Source: Anaerolineales bacterium
GTDB taxonomy: Bacteria > Chloroflexota > Anaerolineae > 4572-78 > J111
Direction of reading: 5' to 3'
Assembly (NCBI GenBank): GCA_020634855.1
Contig: JACKAU010000002.1
Coordinates: 434,001 to 498,000, forward strand
DNA length: 64,000 bases
The notes under the pieces were generated by a model. That model did no database searches. It was not told where the DNA came from and saw nothing but the letters and a program-made list of their open reading frames with translations. Position numbers and translations under genes: made by a program. Shown in pieces: positions 34,450 through 44,120 of this stretch (its first letter is position 1; each line of letters opens with the position of its first letter).

Positions 34450-36918
34450 ATGATACGTCATCGAACCGTTGAAGAAGTAAAGCGGTACGACATCTTCAAG
34501 ATGATTGTCACGCTGGTGCTTATTGTCATTTTATTATTTATATTCTACAGTTTCATTGATCGATCACCGACTGAGGCAGTAGCGGAAGGGGGACAGCCCG
34601 CCGATACTGAAGCCATCGCCGAGACTGACGAAGCGCCTACGGCCGAAACCGGCGGCGAGGAAATCGAAGCGGTCGATGGTGCGTCGGCTGAAACCGAAGT
34701 TGAGCCACCAGCCACCGAAGAAGCTGGCACCGTCGAAACAGGAACCTCGGAAGCGTCAACCGACGCGGACAATACGGACGCCGCCGAGACCTCGACGGAA
34801 GAAACGGCTTCGGCTGAGTTGGCCGCCCCGACACTCAATCTACCGGAGGCTGCTCTGGCTGCCGGTCCACTCGCCTTGAGCGGGACCGGCGCACCCGGCA
34901 GCCAAGTCGAAATCATGGCCAATGGCCGATCGCTCGGTACGGCCGTGGTCGGAGCGGACGGGACGTGGAATTTTGACGGTACCCTGGACGAACCGGGCGA
35001 CTACGAACTAGTCGTCAATGGCTTAGATGCGGACGGGAACACCTTTGCCTCGACGGAAGCCGCCACCCTATCGCTAACCGGCCCGGCGGTTGATGTCGTG
35101 CTCCCAACGATTGACTTGCCCGAAGGCGAGTTGTCTACCGGCGCGACGACTCTGACCGGCACCGGTACACCCGGCAGCGAGGTCGAAATTGTGGTCAACG
35201 GCGAATCACTCGGCACGACCACCGTTGGCGACGATGGCGCCTGGACCTTCGATGCCAACCTGGATGAGGCCGGTGATTACGAAATCGTGGTCAACAGCTT
35301 AACGGCTGATGGTGAAGTCGAGGCCTCTTCTGACCCGATCACCATTTCGCCGGTCGCCGCCGTTCCTGAAATGACCCTGCCCACGTTCGAACTGCCTAAG
35401 GGCGACCTGAACGCGGGCGAACTGGCCCTGACCGGCACCGGTACACCCGGTAGCGAGGTCGAAATTATGGCCGACGGCGAGAGCCTCGGCACGGCCACGG
35501 TTGGGGCGGACGGCACGTGGCGCTTTACCAACCCATTCGACAAATTAGGGCCGGTTGAAATTGTGATCAACGCCCTGAATAACCAGGGCCGAATTATCAC
35601 GTCCACCAATGCGTCCCTGTACACCATCCCCGCTCCAGTCGAAGCAACGACCGAACCGACGGCTGAAGTAACGGCTGAAGCGACGACCGAACCGACGGAC
35701 GAAGCAATGGCTGAAGCAGCGACCGAATCGACGACCGAAACAACAGCCGAACCGGAGGTCGAGATCACGGCCCCAACGGTAACCTCGCCTCAAGCCGGAA
35801 CCGACCTGACGCCGGGCCGCCTTTCCTTGCAAGGGACAGGCACATCCGGCAGCCAGATCGAAATCCTGGTGGATGGTGAAAGTGTCGGGACCGCCACCGT
35901 GCGCAGCACAGGACGATGGACCTTCGCCACGACGATTGATGAGCCGGGCGACTACGAGCTGGTTATCAACGGGTTGGATGAAGCCGGAGAAGTGGTGGCT
36001 TCGTCTACGCCGCTGACTCTCTCGCTGGCCGAGCCGGAAGACACGACCCCGGAGGTCGAGGTTCCCACCCTGGACGAACCGGAGGCCGATGTGACGGCGG
36101 GCGAAGTGACGCTGACCGGCACCGGTGAACCGGGCAGCGAGGTCGAAATCATGGTTAATGGGCAAAGCCTCGGCACAGCTACAGTCGATGAAGACGGTAC
36201 GTGGCGCTTCACCGGCACAATCGACGAGCCGGGCGAGGTTGAAATCGACGTGAATGCGCTCGATGCGCGGGGACGGATCATCACCTCGACCGATCCAACG
36301 TTGTACACGATTACCGGCTCGCCGGCAGAGCCATCGGCTCCAACGCTGGCGTCACCGTTGGCCGGGGCCAGTCTGCTGGCCGGTCGGCAGACGTTCCGCG
36401 GTACAGGTGAACCGGGCAGCGAGGTTGAGGTTGTGGTCGATGGTGAAGTCATCGGCACGGCCACCGTTCGCAGCAATGGGACGTGGTTCCTTTCCGCTGA
36501 AATCGACGATCCGGGCGAGGTTGAGGTGACGATCAATGCGTTGGATGAAGATGGCAAGGTAACAGCCTCATCGGAGCCGGTGACCGTCACCCTGACCGCG
36601 TCAGAGTCAGAGGAAGCAACGGCCTCCACCGACGAAGAAGCCGCCAAACCGGTTGACTCAACACCGGCCGCGGACGAAACCGGCTTAGTGTGTGAAGAGG
36701 AGTACATTGTCGTAGCCGATGACTGGCTCTCGAAACTGGCCGATAAATATTTCGGCGATCTCTTCTTGTATCCGGCTATTGTCACGGCCACCAGTGAAAA
36801 GAATCAGGTTGATACCAGTTTTGCCGCGATTGACAACCCGGATGTCATCGAACCAGGCTGGAAGTTGTGCATCGTCAGCACTGAGGCGGCTCGTGAGCTA
36901 GTTGCCGCCGGAAATTAA
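34450..36918 (+). CDS. Membrane-anchored Ig-repeat protein with C-terminal LysM-like domain, copy A
   Basis: 822 residues, type II topology: a basic N-terminus (VEEVKRYDIFK), one membrane helix (about 18-40), then everything outside. Residues 45-130 are an acidic Thr/Glu/Ala linker. Six bacterial Ig-like domains of about 95 residues follow, each with a GTGxPGSxVEI strand; a second low-complexity linker (about 395-435) divides them 3+3. Residues about 748-822 are a LysM-like domain (CEEEYIVVADDWLSKLADKY, later NPDVIEPGWKLCIV) with two cysteines that may form a disulfide. LysM folds bind glycan chains of peptidoglycan. It starts two bases after the HhH gene stop, so the pair is an operon; a terminator follows. 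Confidence 0.85.
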   Translation: MIRHRTVEEVKRYDIFKMIVTLVLIVILLFIFYSFIDRSPTEAVAEGGQPADTEAIAETDEAPTAETGGEEIEAVDGASAETEVEPPATEEAGTVETGTSEASTDADNTDAAETSTEETASAELAAPTLNLPEAALAAGPLALSGTGAPGSQVEIMANGRSLGTAVVGADGTWNFDGTLDEPGDYELVVNGLDADGNTFASTEAATLSLTGPAVDVVLPTIDLPEGELSTGATTLTGTGTPGSEVEIVVNGESLGTTTVGDDGAWTFDANLDEAGDYEIVVNSLTADGEVEASSDPITISPVAAVPEMTLPTFELPKGDLNAGELALTGTGTPGSEVEIMADGESLGTATVGADGTWRFTNPFDKLGPVEIVINALNNQGRIITSTNASLYTIPAPVEATTEPTAEVTAEATTEPTDEAMAEAATESTTETTAEPEVEITAPTVTSPQAGTDLTPGRLSLQGTGTSGSQIEILVDGESVGTATVRSTGRWTFATTIDEPGDYELVINGLDEAGEVVASSTPLTLSLAEPEDTTPEVEVPTLDEPEADVTAGEVTLTGTGEPGSEVEIMVNGQSLGTATVDEDGTWRFTGTIDEPGEVEIDVNALDARGRIITSTDPTLYTITGSPAEPSAPTLASPLAGASLLAGRQTFRGTGEPGSEVEVVVDGEVIGTATVRSNGTWFLSAEIDDPGEVEVTINALDEDGKVTASSEPVTVTLTASESEEATASTDEEAAKPVDSTPAADETGLVCEEEYIVVADDWLSKLADKYFGDLFLYPAIVTATSEKNQVDTSFAAIDNPDVIEPGWKLCIVSTEAARELVAAGN

Positions 36919-36959
36919 TCGCATTTACCCTCAATTGAATAAATTTCCATAAGATTCTT

Positions 36960-36990
36960 AAAAGCCGCTAGACTTCTAGCGGCTTTTTGT
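36960..36990 (+). terminator. Intrinsic terminator between the two cassettes
   Basis: AAAAGCCGCTAG and CTAGCGGCTTTTT form a 12-bp stem with a 4-base loop and a T tail. TATAAA at about 36992 may be the -10 of the next unit. The two cassettes are therefore separate transcription units. Confidence 0.92.
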
Positions 36991-37036
36991 TATAAAATGA
37001 GAGAAGCGATAACTACGGGTACAGGGAGTGATTTCA

Positions 37037-37702
37037 ATGAGTACGTTTGTGATTTTTGTAGCAGGGGTGCTGGCCGGCTGGCTGATTGAGTGGGCGGTTG
37101 ACTGGCTCTACTGGCGACGCGTTCATGCCGATTTGCAACGCAAGTTGGAGGCTAGTGAAGCTTTGATGGTTCAGAGAAGAGATGATACGGCTGAAGTCGA
37201 GGCGCTGCGGCGGGAGCTAGCCCAGGCCAAGGCCGAGGCCGCTCGCCACGAACAAGCCGCGGCCACGGCCCGTCCGCAGGAACAATATACTGCGGCCCAA
37301 GCCGCTCTAAGTCAATGCCAAGAAGAGTTGACCGAGACTCGCACTGAGTTTAACCACTATCTAGAGCAATTCACCGAGATGCAGACTTATCGCGACAAGC
37401 TGGCGGCAGCAGAGGCTGAAATCGACCGGCTCAGGACTGAACTGACCAACCGGCCCGGCCACGTGACCCAGGTGGTAGAAAAGGTGATTATCAAGGATAA
37501 CTTGGAGCGCATCAACGGCATCGGGCCGGTGTTTGCTCGGCGGTTCAACGAAGCCGAGGTGTTTACCTTCGGCCAGTTAGCGGCTCTGACGCCGGAGCGT
37601 ATCCAGGAAATTATCGTTCCCCAGCCGTGGCAGCACATCGATCCGGACGTCTGGATTGCCGAGGCCAAGGAATTCGCCGAGTCGGCCGGTCAGACAGTGT
37701 AA
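37037..37702 (+). CDS. Membrane-anchored helix-hairpin-helix protein, copy B
   Basis: 221 residues from the ATG at 37037, eight bases after GGGAG; the GTG at 37028 overlaps that site. The N-terminal membrane helix repeats copy A closely (GWLIEWAVDWLYWRR). The coiled coil is much longer here (about 35-145). The HhH domain at about 155-215 reads LERINGIGPVFARRFNEAEV followed by FTFGQLAALTPERIQEII. Topology predicts the HhH inside the cell. The longer coil would place the HhH further from the membrane than in copy A. It is followed after 13 bases by the second Ig/LysM gene. Confidence 0.85.
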   Translation: MSTFVIFVAGVLAGWLIEWAVDWLYWRRVHADLQRKLEASEALMVQRRDDTAEVEALRRELAQAKAEAARHEQAAATARPQEQYTAAQAALSQCQEELTETRTEFNHYLEQFTEMQTYRDKLAAAEAEIDRLRTELTNRPGHVTQVVEKVIIKDNLERINGIGPVFARRFNEAEVFTFGQLAALTPERIQEIIVPQPWQHIDPDVWIAEAKEFAESAGQTV

Positions 37703-37715
37703 GTGGTGATGATCG

Positions 37716-39344
37716 ATGAATAGATTTCTCGTCAACGATGTTATCAAGTTAGTCGTAACCATTGTACTGCTGCTGATTTTACTGCCTTCGGTTTGCGCTC
37801 GGTTTTCTACCGGCGTGGCCGAGTCCCCGGCGACCGGAGAGAAGCCGCTTACTCAGGAAACCGAAGAGGCAACGGCATTGGCCCAAACAACCGAAGAAGC
37901 TACTACGCCATCCCCCTCAGAAGCCGGCGAAGAAGCGTCCGCTACACAAGAGGTCGAGAACGCAGGCCAGATTGAACGAGCCGTCCCAACACTCGACCTA
38001 CCGGCTGGCGCATTAACCGCCGGCTCGTTGACCTTGAGCGGGACCGGCGAACCGGGCAGCCAAATCGAGATTGTGGTTGACGGGCAAGTTATTGGTACGG
38101 CCACCGTCGCCGCCAACGGCCGGTGGTCTTTCGACGCCTCATCGATCGAGCCGGGCGAACATCAGATTTCCATCAACGGTTTAGACGCCAGCGGCAGTGC
38201 TTATGCCTCGTCGGAGGTCGTGACGCTACCGGTTGCAGCTTCAGCCGTCGATGTAGCGATACCGACCATCGATTTACCCAGCGCGGAACTCTTCACCGGC
38301 AGTGTGACTCTATTGGGGACCGGCGAACCGGCCACCGGCATCGAACTGCGGCTTAATGACGAACCGTTTGTACGCACCACCGTCGATGACGCCGGCCTAT
38401 GGGCGGCCACCGGAACCATCGATGAGCCGGGTGAGTATGAAGTGGTCGTCAATGCGTTGGATGAGGCCGGCCACGTGGTCGCCGCATCTGAGCCGGTGGT
38501 GATTCCGGTGGTGAGCTTAGGCAGCGATGTCACGCCGCCGACGTTTGATCTGCCCGTAGCTGAGCTAACTAGCGGCGAAATAACGCTAACCGGGACCGGC
38601 GAACCCGGCAGCGAGGTCGAAATTGTGGTGGACAGCGATGTCGTGGGTACGGTTACTGTGGGCGAAGATGGCTTTTGGTCGTGGACCGGGTCAATCGATC
38701 AGCCGGGTAATCATCAGGTGGTGATCAACAGCTTGGATGCCGACGGTAATGTGATCGCTGCTTCAAATCCCGCTCCGTTGACGATCGCGGCTCCGGACGT
38801 TACCGTACCGGCGCTGATTTCACCTCAAGCAGGCGACACCCTGTTGGCCGGTCGCCAAACATTTCGGGGGACGGGCGAACCGGAGACAGAGTTAGAAATT
38901 GTGGTTGACGGCGAATCGATGGGAACCACCACGGTGCGCGATAACGGCGCCTGGTCATTTGCGGAAACCATCGACGGCACGGGTGAGATTGAGGTAGTGA
39001 TCAATGCGCTCGACGCCGAGGGTGAAGTCGTCGCCTCGTCTGAAGCGGTGACGCTGATCCTGACCGAACCGGAGGAAGTAATAGTTGAGGAGGAGGCTGA
39101 TGAGACTGGGTTAGTCTGCCAGGAGGAATACACCGTCGTGGCCGATGATTGGCTGTCGAAGCTGGCCGACAAATATTTCGGCGATTTGTTCCTCTACCCG
39201 GCAATTGTGACGGCCACTAACGAGAAGCATGCCATCGATGACACCTTCGCCGAAATCGAAAACCCCGACGTGATCGAGCCGGGCTGGAAGGTGTGCATTG
39301 TCGAGACTGAGGTGGCCGAGTCGTTGATTGAGGAGGAGAATTAA
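37716..39344 (+). CDS. Membrane-anchored Ig-repeat protein with C-terminal LysM-like domain, copy B
   Basis: 542 residues. A short N-terminus leads to one membrane helix (about 10-32), followed by a Thr/Glu linker (35-90) and four Ig-like domains with GTGEPGS-type strands. The LysM-like domain occupies about 468-542 and is nearly identical to copy A in its core (DDWLSKLADKYFGDLFLYPA). Two cysteines are conserved (CQEEY and KVCIV). The membrane entry shares a D..K..VT.VL..ILL pattern with copy A. It lies in an operon with the HhH protein of copy B and converges on the membrane protein at 39364. Confidence 0.85.
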   Translation: MNRFLVNDVIKLVVTIVLLLILLPSVCARFSTGVAESPATGEKPLTQETEEATALAQTTEEATTPSPSEAGEEASATQEVENAGQIERAVPTLDLPAGALTAGSLTLSGTGEPGSQIEIVVDGQVIGTATVAANGRWSFDASSIEPGEHQISINGLDASGSAYASSEVVTLPVAASAVDVAIPTIDLPSAELFTGSVTLLGTGEPATGIELRLNDEPFVRTTVDDAGLWAATGTIDEPGEYEVVVNALDEAGHVVAASEPVVIPVVSLGSDVTPPTFDLPVAELTSGEITLTGTGEPGSEVEIVVDSDVVGTVTVGEDGFWSWTGSIDQPGNHQVVINSLDADGNVIAASNPAPLTIAAPDVTVPALISPQAGDTLLAGRQTFRGTGEPETELEIVVDGESMGTTTVRDNGAWSFAETIDGTGEIEVVINALDAEGEVVASSEAVTLILTEPEEVIVEEEADETGLVCQEEYTVVADDWLSKLADKYFGDLFLYPAIVTATNEKHAIDDTFAEIENPDVIEPGWKVCIVETEVAESLIEEEN

Positions 39345-39363
39345 CTATGGCTAAGCAAGCGTC

Positions 39364-39888
39364 TTACTGAGTTTGGTAGGAAGCTTGTTTGGGAATTTGC
39401 CTGTAGAAAACACTGGCTAAGAACCCCAAGATGATCCCCCCAGAGAGTGAGTAATCAGGGGCCCACAAAAATAGCTTGATATAAGCCGTTTGAGCTAGGA
39501 CTAAAACCGTGGCTATCAAGCAAGCCTTACTCTTTGAAGTGAACAGAGCGTATGTTAAGAAAAGAGCATGACCTGAATAAAAAGGAATAGGGTAATATAT
39601 CCGTACCAACGAAACAAAGGCAATCGTGAAATCTATTAAATACTCTTTAATCGTTAATTGATCGCGCCTTGATAAACGGTCAAAGATAAAAAACACAATA
39701 GGGACGGAGACAGGCACAAAATAATATAACCGGTAATACTCGCTTTGGCCGTCATAGCCATAAATGATAAATAATGTAAACAAAACAACCGTTGTCAGAG
39801 TGACAAACAACCGAAATTTCAACCCCCCGTTAGCGTGGAGAAATTTAAGGTTTTTGACGACGGTAGATAAAGTGAACGGAACTTTCAT
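39364..39888 (-). CDS. Small polytopic membrane protein
   Basis: 174 residues with about five hydrophobic helices (near 27-45, 56-72, 85-100, 105-118 and 118-165). No catalytic motif is recognised. Its ATG overlaps the stop of the O-antigen ligase-like gene by four bases, so both are translated together. A role as a helper in surface polysaccharide synthesis or export is inferred from this link only. Confidence 0.7.
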   Translation of the reverse strand: MKVPFTLSTVVKNLKFLHANGGLKFRLFVTLTTVVLFTLFIIYGYDGQSEYYRLYYFVPVSVPIVFFIFDRLSRRDQLTIKEYLIDFTIAFVSLVRIYYPIPFYSGHALFLTYALFTSKSKACLIATVLVLAQTAYIKLFLWAPDYSLSGGIILGFLASVFYRQIPKQASYQTQ

Positions 39889-41654
39889 TGATTAGTTTGA
39901 GTTAGTTGCGTTTCCGTTTGTTTGATCAAATCTGCCATGTCATCAGAGCCGATATGATAATACCACCATTGCCGCGCATCTAATTGGCCTTGACGTAAAT
40001 CTAAAGGTTGCCAGAGATCGATGGCTTCCGGCACATTGCCATTAATGGCATAGATTTCACCCAACATCTGGCGGGTGGCTCTTTGATCGGGCGCAACGCG
40101 ATAGGCGGCCTCTAAATAGTGTTGGGCAGCGTCATAATTCCCTAAAGAGATCTCTATTTGCCCTAACCGTCGCAGGGCTGTTAAATTGTCGGGATTTATA
40201 GAGAGTGCGGTCTTATAATGATTTATGGCTGGGGTTAAATCAACGGCTTGATTACGTCGTAGCTCATCTTGAATAGGCCACTCAGGCCAATGGTAAATCG
40301 CCAACTCAGCGCGAGTTTGAGCCACTGCCCCCAAATTGGCCTGGAGCGTCGCGCTTGAACCAGGCCATAAAAACAAAAGAACAATTATAAGACTGGGCGC
40401 AAGGCCACCTATAATGGCAATTCTATGCGCCAGCGATGGGTTGGAAACGGATGAAGTTGCAGACACATGGGTATCGCCAATAATTGATATAAGGGCTATA
40501 GCGAACCCAAAGGGCAAAAACATAACCGGTACAAGCTGATGAGCGTAAATACCGGCCTCAACCATACCATGAATAACCAGGCCGGCTATCGATGCAGTGG
40601 TAAGGGCGCAAAAAAGCCTTATCAGTGAATTTTCGTTTCGAGCGGCGTAGCTCAACCCCCAAATGGTAAAAATGATCAAGAAAACAAAAGTAATCAGGCC
40701 TGGTATCCCCTGCTCAAGCGCTATTTGAAGAAATAAATTATGGGCATGAGCCAAATACGGTACATGCAGTAAAAAGACGTAACTTGAGTAAACCATTGTG
40801 GTGCTACCCAACCCGCTACCGGAATACCAATAATCTTGAATTAATGGTAACGAATCTAGCCACAAATCGGCTCGACTAAATACAGAGTCGCCCATAATAC
40901 GGTTTAGATATTCTTTATATTGAGGCTCGGTTACAATTAGCAAAAACCCATAGCAAAGTAGCAATATACTGGTTAGTATGATGAAATCTCCAACCCACTT
41001 CAACCTCGACCGGCTGCCTTTGCCAAATCGCCAATAGAAGTAAGCGCCATAGATTGTGCCAAATCCAAATCCTAACCAAGCCCCTCGTGAAATCGACATG
41101 ATCAGGCCCAGTAGAATGACCAACAGCATCCCTAAGGAGAAAATCGCCACAAATTTATAGTTTCTGCTCCAAGCCCAAATTGTTCCTCCCAAACTAAACG
41201 GGAATAGGATCACCAATATACCGCCTGTAATATTTTTGTGTAGGTTTTGCAACTCCGATAGCTCTTGGTTGTAACTATTAAGCCACAGGCCAATCTGTTG
41301 TAAAAAAGGAAAACGGGTTATCTCGTTTTCGGCCCAATTTACGGTCAATAAGTAATGAACGGTTAACCCGACGGCCAGAAAACTGCACACCAAACCAAGC
41401 ACGCCTAGAGTGGTTTCTACATTGCGTTTTGCGCCCCACGTAATCCCGCCTATCAGGGCTACGCCAACTATAAAGAGGGCAAAGCGGTTCAAGGCCGCAC
41501 TTCGATCAGGAGCAGCCCACACGCCTACCAAAGCGGTGATTAAAAATATTAAAATGCCCATCACAATGGGAGTAAGAAAGGAGTTGCTTACATTGACACG
41601 AGATTCAACGTTAATATTACGAGACAAAATATCTGAATGGACGACTGGGGTCAT
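39885..41654 (-). CDS. O-antigen ligase/polymerase-like membrane protein with TPR tail
   Basis: 589 residues. About eleven membrane helices occupy residues 25-430. The large external loop carries the Wzy_C-type pattern LAHAHNLFLQIALEQGIPGL, in which the His-Asn motif is typical of O-antigen ligases and polymerases. Residues about 465-575 are soluble and contain two or three TPR units (NPDNLTALRRLGQIEISLGN). Such proteins join or polymerise lipid-linked sugar chains at the membrane surface. ATG at 41654 lacks a strong ribosome site. No sugar-nucleotide or flippase genes are nearby. Confidence 0.83.
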   Translation of the reverse strand: MTPVVHSDILSRNINVESRVNVSNSFLTPIVMGILIFLITALVGVWAAPDRSAALNRFALFIVGVALIGGITWGAKRNVETTLGVLGLVCSFLAVGLTVHYLLTVNWAENEITRFPFLQQIGLWLNSYNQELSELQNLHKNITGGILVILFPFSLGGTIWAWSRNYKFVAIFSLGMLLVILLGLIMSISRGAWLGFGFGTIYGAYFYWRFGKGSRSRLKWVGDFIILTSILLLCYGFLLIVTEPQYKEYLNRIMGDSVFSRADLWLDSLPLIQDYWYSGSGLGSTTMVYSSYVFLLHVPYLAHAHNLFLQIALEQGIPGLITFVFLIIFTIWGLSYAARNENSLIRLFCALTTASIAGLVIHGMVEAGIYAHQLVPVMFLPFGFAIALISIIGDTHVSATSSVSNPSLAHRIAIIGGLAPSLIIVLLFLWPGSSATLQANLGAVAQTRAELAIYHWPEWPIQDELRRNQAVDLTPAINHYKTALSINPDNLTALRRLGQIEISLGNYDAAQHYLEAAYRVAPDQRATRQMLGEIYAINGNVPEAIDLWQPLDLRQGQLDARQWWYYHIGSDDMADLIKQTETQLTQTNQ

Positions 41655-41823
41655 TGGGTTATCACCTGAATTAGAAACAGAAAACTTGGAGTCCGCCTAG
41701 CATTAGCAGTTTAATTTTTATTAATAGGTGCTTCATCAGAATAAACTTAAAATTTGGTTAGAAACCACTATACCCTCGCGGAATAGCCAGCCAAGTTTGA
41801 CTTATCGAACATCCGTTCGTAAA

Positions 41824-42969
41824 ATGTCAACTATGGATATCCACCAAAAAGTAGAAACCCTAGAAAAAGCTGCCGTCCTCGACTGCGAAGGGCCGCCCCG
41901 TATGACTCGGGCGGAACGAAAAGCCCAATTTATCGAGCACAGCCGGGTGACCGTCACCCATCCCCAGCGGGGCAAAATTCCGGTTATGCGCACGATGCAA
42001 ACCAGCGCCTGCGAGAAGAACTGCCACTACTGCCCTTTTCAGGCGGGCCGCAACTACCAGCGAGTCACCCTCAAACCGGAAGAGTTGGCTTCGGCCTTTG
42101 ATCAGATGCAGCAAAAAAAGCTGGTGGATGGCTTATTTCTCAGCAGCGGCATTATCGGCGGCGGGGTCAAAGCCATGGACAAGATGCTGGACACGGTCGA
42201 TATCATCCGCCGCCAATACCAGTACGCCGGCTATATTCATCTTAAAATTATGCCCGGCGCTGAAACGACTCAGATCGAGCAAGCCATGCGTTTAGCCGAC
42301 CGGTTGTCGATCAACCTGGAGGGCGCGAACGAACAGCGACTGCCATTATTGGCCCCCAAAAAAGATTTCTCGCAGGAACTGCTACCGCCCGTGTATTGGG
42401 TCCACCATCGCCGCGCTTCACTGGAGCCGTGGGTCAGGCCGCCCAGCGTCACCACTCAGTTTGTCGTCGGCCCGGCCAACGAGACCGATCAGGAACTGCT
42501 CACCACGGCCAACCAACTCTACCGCGAAGCCGGTTTGGCCCGCGCTTATTACTCGGCCTTTAGCCCGATTCGGGGGACGACGTTCGAGGACAAGCGCAAA
42601 ACCGATCCCCTGCGCGAACATCGCCTCTATCAGGCCGACTGGCTGCTCCGTTTTTACGACTTTACCCTCGACGACCTCCCTTTCGATGCTCGGGGCCACT
42701 TAACCCTCAATCGCGATCCCAAATTGGTTTGGGCCGAGACGCATTTACACCAACCGCTCGAGATCAATCGGGCGACGCGCACAGAACTGCTCCGTATTCC
42801 CGGCGTTGGTCCTAAAACCGCCGACGCGATTATGACCGCCCGGCGAACGGGACCGTTGCGCGACACCCAGCAGCTTAAGAAACTCGGCGTCCAGGTTGAT
42901 CGCGCCGCACCGTTTATTTTGATGAGCGGCCGCCAACCCAGTTATCAGCTCAGGTTGTTAGACACATAA
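41824..42969 (+). CDS. Radical SAM protein with C-terminal HhH (putative DNA-modification/repair family)
   Basis: 381 residues from the ATG at 41824. The 4Fe-4S cluster motif is CEKNCHYC (Cys63, Cys67, Cys70), inside a TIM-barrel radical SAM core (about 50-300) with glycine-rich SSGIIGGG and a SAM-contact LEGANEQR segment. A helix-hairpin-helix follows at about 320-370 (RATRTELLRIPGVGPKTADA). This layout matches a radical SAM family annotated as putative DNA modification or repair. The usual partner gene of that family (a UdgX-like protein) is not adjacent. Upstream in-frame codons from 41728 are not preferred. The exact reaction is unknown. Confidence 0.82.
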   Translation: MSTMDIHQKVETLEKAAVLDCEGPPRMTRAERKAQFIEHSRVTVTHPQRGKIPVMRTMQTSACEKNCHYCPFQAGRNYQRVTLKPEELASAFDQMQQKKLVDGLFLSSGIIGGGVKAMDKMLDTVDIIRRQYQYAGYIHLKIMPGAETTQIEQAMRLADRLSINLEGANEQRLPLLAPKKDFSQELLPPVYWVHHRRASLEPWVRPPSVTTQFVVGPANETDQELLTTANQLYREAGLARAYYSAFSPIRGTTFEDKRKTDPLREHRLYQADWLLRFYDFTLDDLPFDARGHLTLNRDPKLVWAETHLHQPLEINRATRTELLRIPGVGPKTADAIMTARRTGPLRDTQQLKKLGVQVDRAAPFILMSGRQPSYQLRLLDT

Positions 42970-43009
42970 CGCAGCGCCGTCAAAAATCAACCCACAAATT
43001 ATAAAAAAA

Positions 43010-43043
43010 GAGGAAAGGTCAATTGGACCTTTCCTCCTTTTTC
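43010..43043. terminator. Bidirectional intrinsic terminator
   Basis: GAGGAAAGGTC and GACCTTTCCTC pair around a short loop, with A and T runs outside. It lies between the rightward radical SAM gene and the leftward Asn-rich lipoprotein gene and can serve both. Confidence 0.85.
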
Positions 43044-43085
43044 TTTAACTAACGACTAAACCGCCGGATTCGATAACGGTCAGAC

Positions 43086-44102
43086 TTAGTCATCGTCGTC
43101 GCCTTTGTCGGATTTACCCCCGCCTCGATCATCGTCGTCATCGTCATGACCACCGCCGCCGGAATGGTCATCTCCGCCACCACTCCCGGAGTGATCATCA
43201 CCACCACCGCCACTGTCAGAATGATCATCGCCACTGCTCCCGGAATGATCGTCGTTGCCGCCGCTACTACCGGAGTTATCGTCGCCACCCGAACCGCTGC
43301 TTGATTTATCATCAGAACCAGAATGATCATCTGAACTGCCGGAGCCGGATTGACCGCCATTATCGTCGGAGCCGGGTGGTTGATTATCGGCCGAATTGTC
43401 GTTTAAATTGTCGCCGCTGTCATTTTCATTACCATTTTCGTTGGCATTCTCGTTTTCATTCTCGTTCTGATTCTGATTCTGGTTTTGGTTTTGGTTTTGG
43501 TTTTGGTCTTGGTTCTGGTCTTGGTTCTGGTTCTGGTTCTGGTCTTGGTTTTGGTTCTGGTCTTGGTTTTGGTTCTCGTTCTGGTTGGCATTGTCATCGC
43601 CGTTGTCGTTGCTGTTATCGCCGCCGACGGAATTATCATTCGCTCCGTCCGAGCCATTGAGATTTGCATTGGCATTAGCTTCGTTCTCATTGCCGGCATC
43701 GTCATCAACGCCGTTGGCGTTGTTCAAATTTTGGTTCTCATTTCCATTTTCGTTCTCATTGGCATTAAGGTTTTCATTCTCGTTTTCGTTCTCATTCTCG
43801 TTTTCGTTCTGGTTCTCATTCTCGTTGGCGTTGGCATTCAGATTATCGCCCTCAGCGCCGTTGGTATTGGCATTGGCCGCGTCCTCATTAGCGTTGTCAT
43901 CAACGATGTTGCTGTTTTCGTTATCATCGGCAGCTTCATTCTCGTTGATGTTTTGGCTGTTATCGTTTTGATTGTCGTTGGCCGCGGCCGAGGTCGGCGA
44001 AGCGGTTGCTTCGGGTACCGCGGCCGGACCGGCTTGATCGCAGCCGGTTAAGCCAATGGCTAAAATGAATACCATAATGACCCAATACGTTTTAATTGAC
44101 AT
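43086..44102 (-). CDS. Asn/Glu/Gln/Asp low-complexity lipoprotein
   Basis: 338 residues. The signal peptide ends in the lipobox GLTGC (Cys21). Residues about 45-120 are Asn- and Glu-rich ((NE)n runs), about 170-225 are Asn/Gln/Asp-rich, and about 240-338 are Ser/Gly/Asp/His-rich, with DDHSGSGGG-type repeats ending in a Asp run. There is no folded domain. The His/Asp-rich tail could bind metal ions. The gene itself is a simple-sequence tract of GGTTTT/GGTCTT hexamers read in the antisense direction, so its length is likely variable. Ribosome site AGGAG precedes the ATG. A similar tail is found in the protein at 46444. Confidence 0.72.
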   Translation of the reverse strand: MSIKTYWVIMVFILAIGLTGCDQAGPAAVPEATASPTSAAANDNQNDNSQNINENEAADDNENSNIVDDNANEDAANANTNGAEGDNLNANANENENQNENENENENENENLNANENENGNENQNLNNANGVDDDAGNENEANANANLNGSDGANDNSVGGDNSNDNGDDNANQNENQNQDQNQNQDQNQNQNQDQNQDQNQNQNQNQNQNQNENENENANENGNENDSGDNLNDNSADNQPPGSDDNGGQSGSGSSDDHSGSDDKSSSGSGGDDNSGSSGGNDDHSGSSGDDHSDSGGGGDDHSGSGGGDDHSGGGGHDDDDDDRGGGKSDKGDDDD

Positions 44103-44120
44103 GATATATCTCCTGATAAA

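Noticed and set aside
43301..44051. Rightward frames rich in Val/Leu or Phe/Ser opposite the Asn-rich lipoprotein
   Set aside because: They are complements of simple-sequence DNA. The leftward frame has a signal peptide, a lipobox and a ribosome site; these do not.
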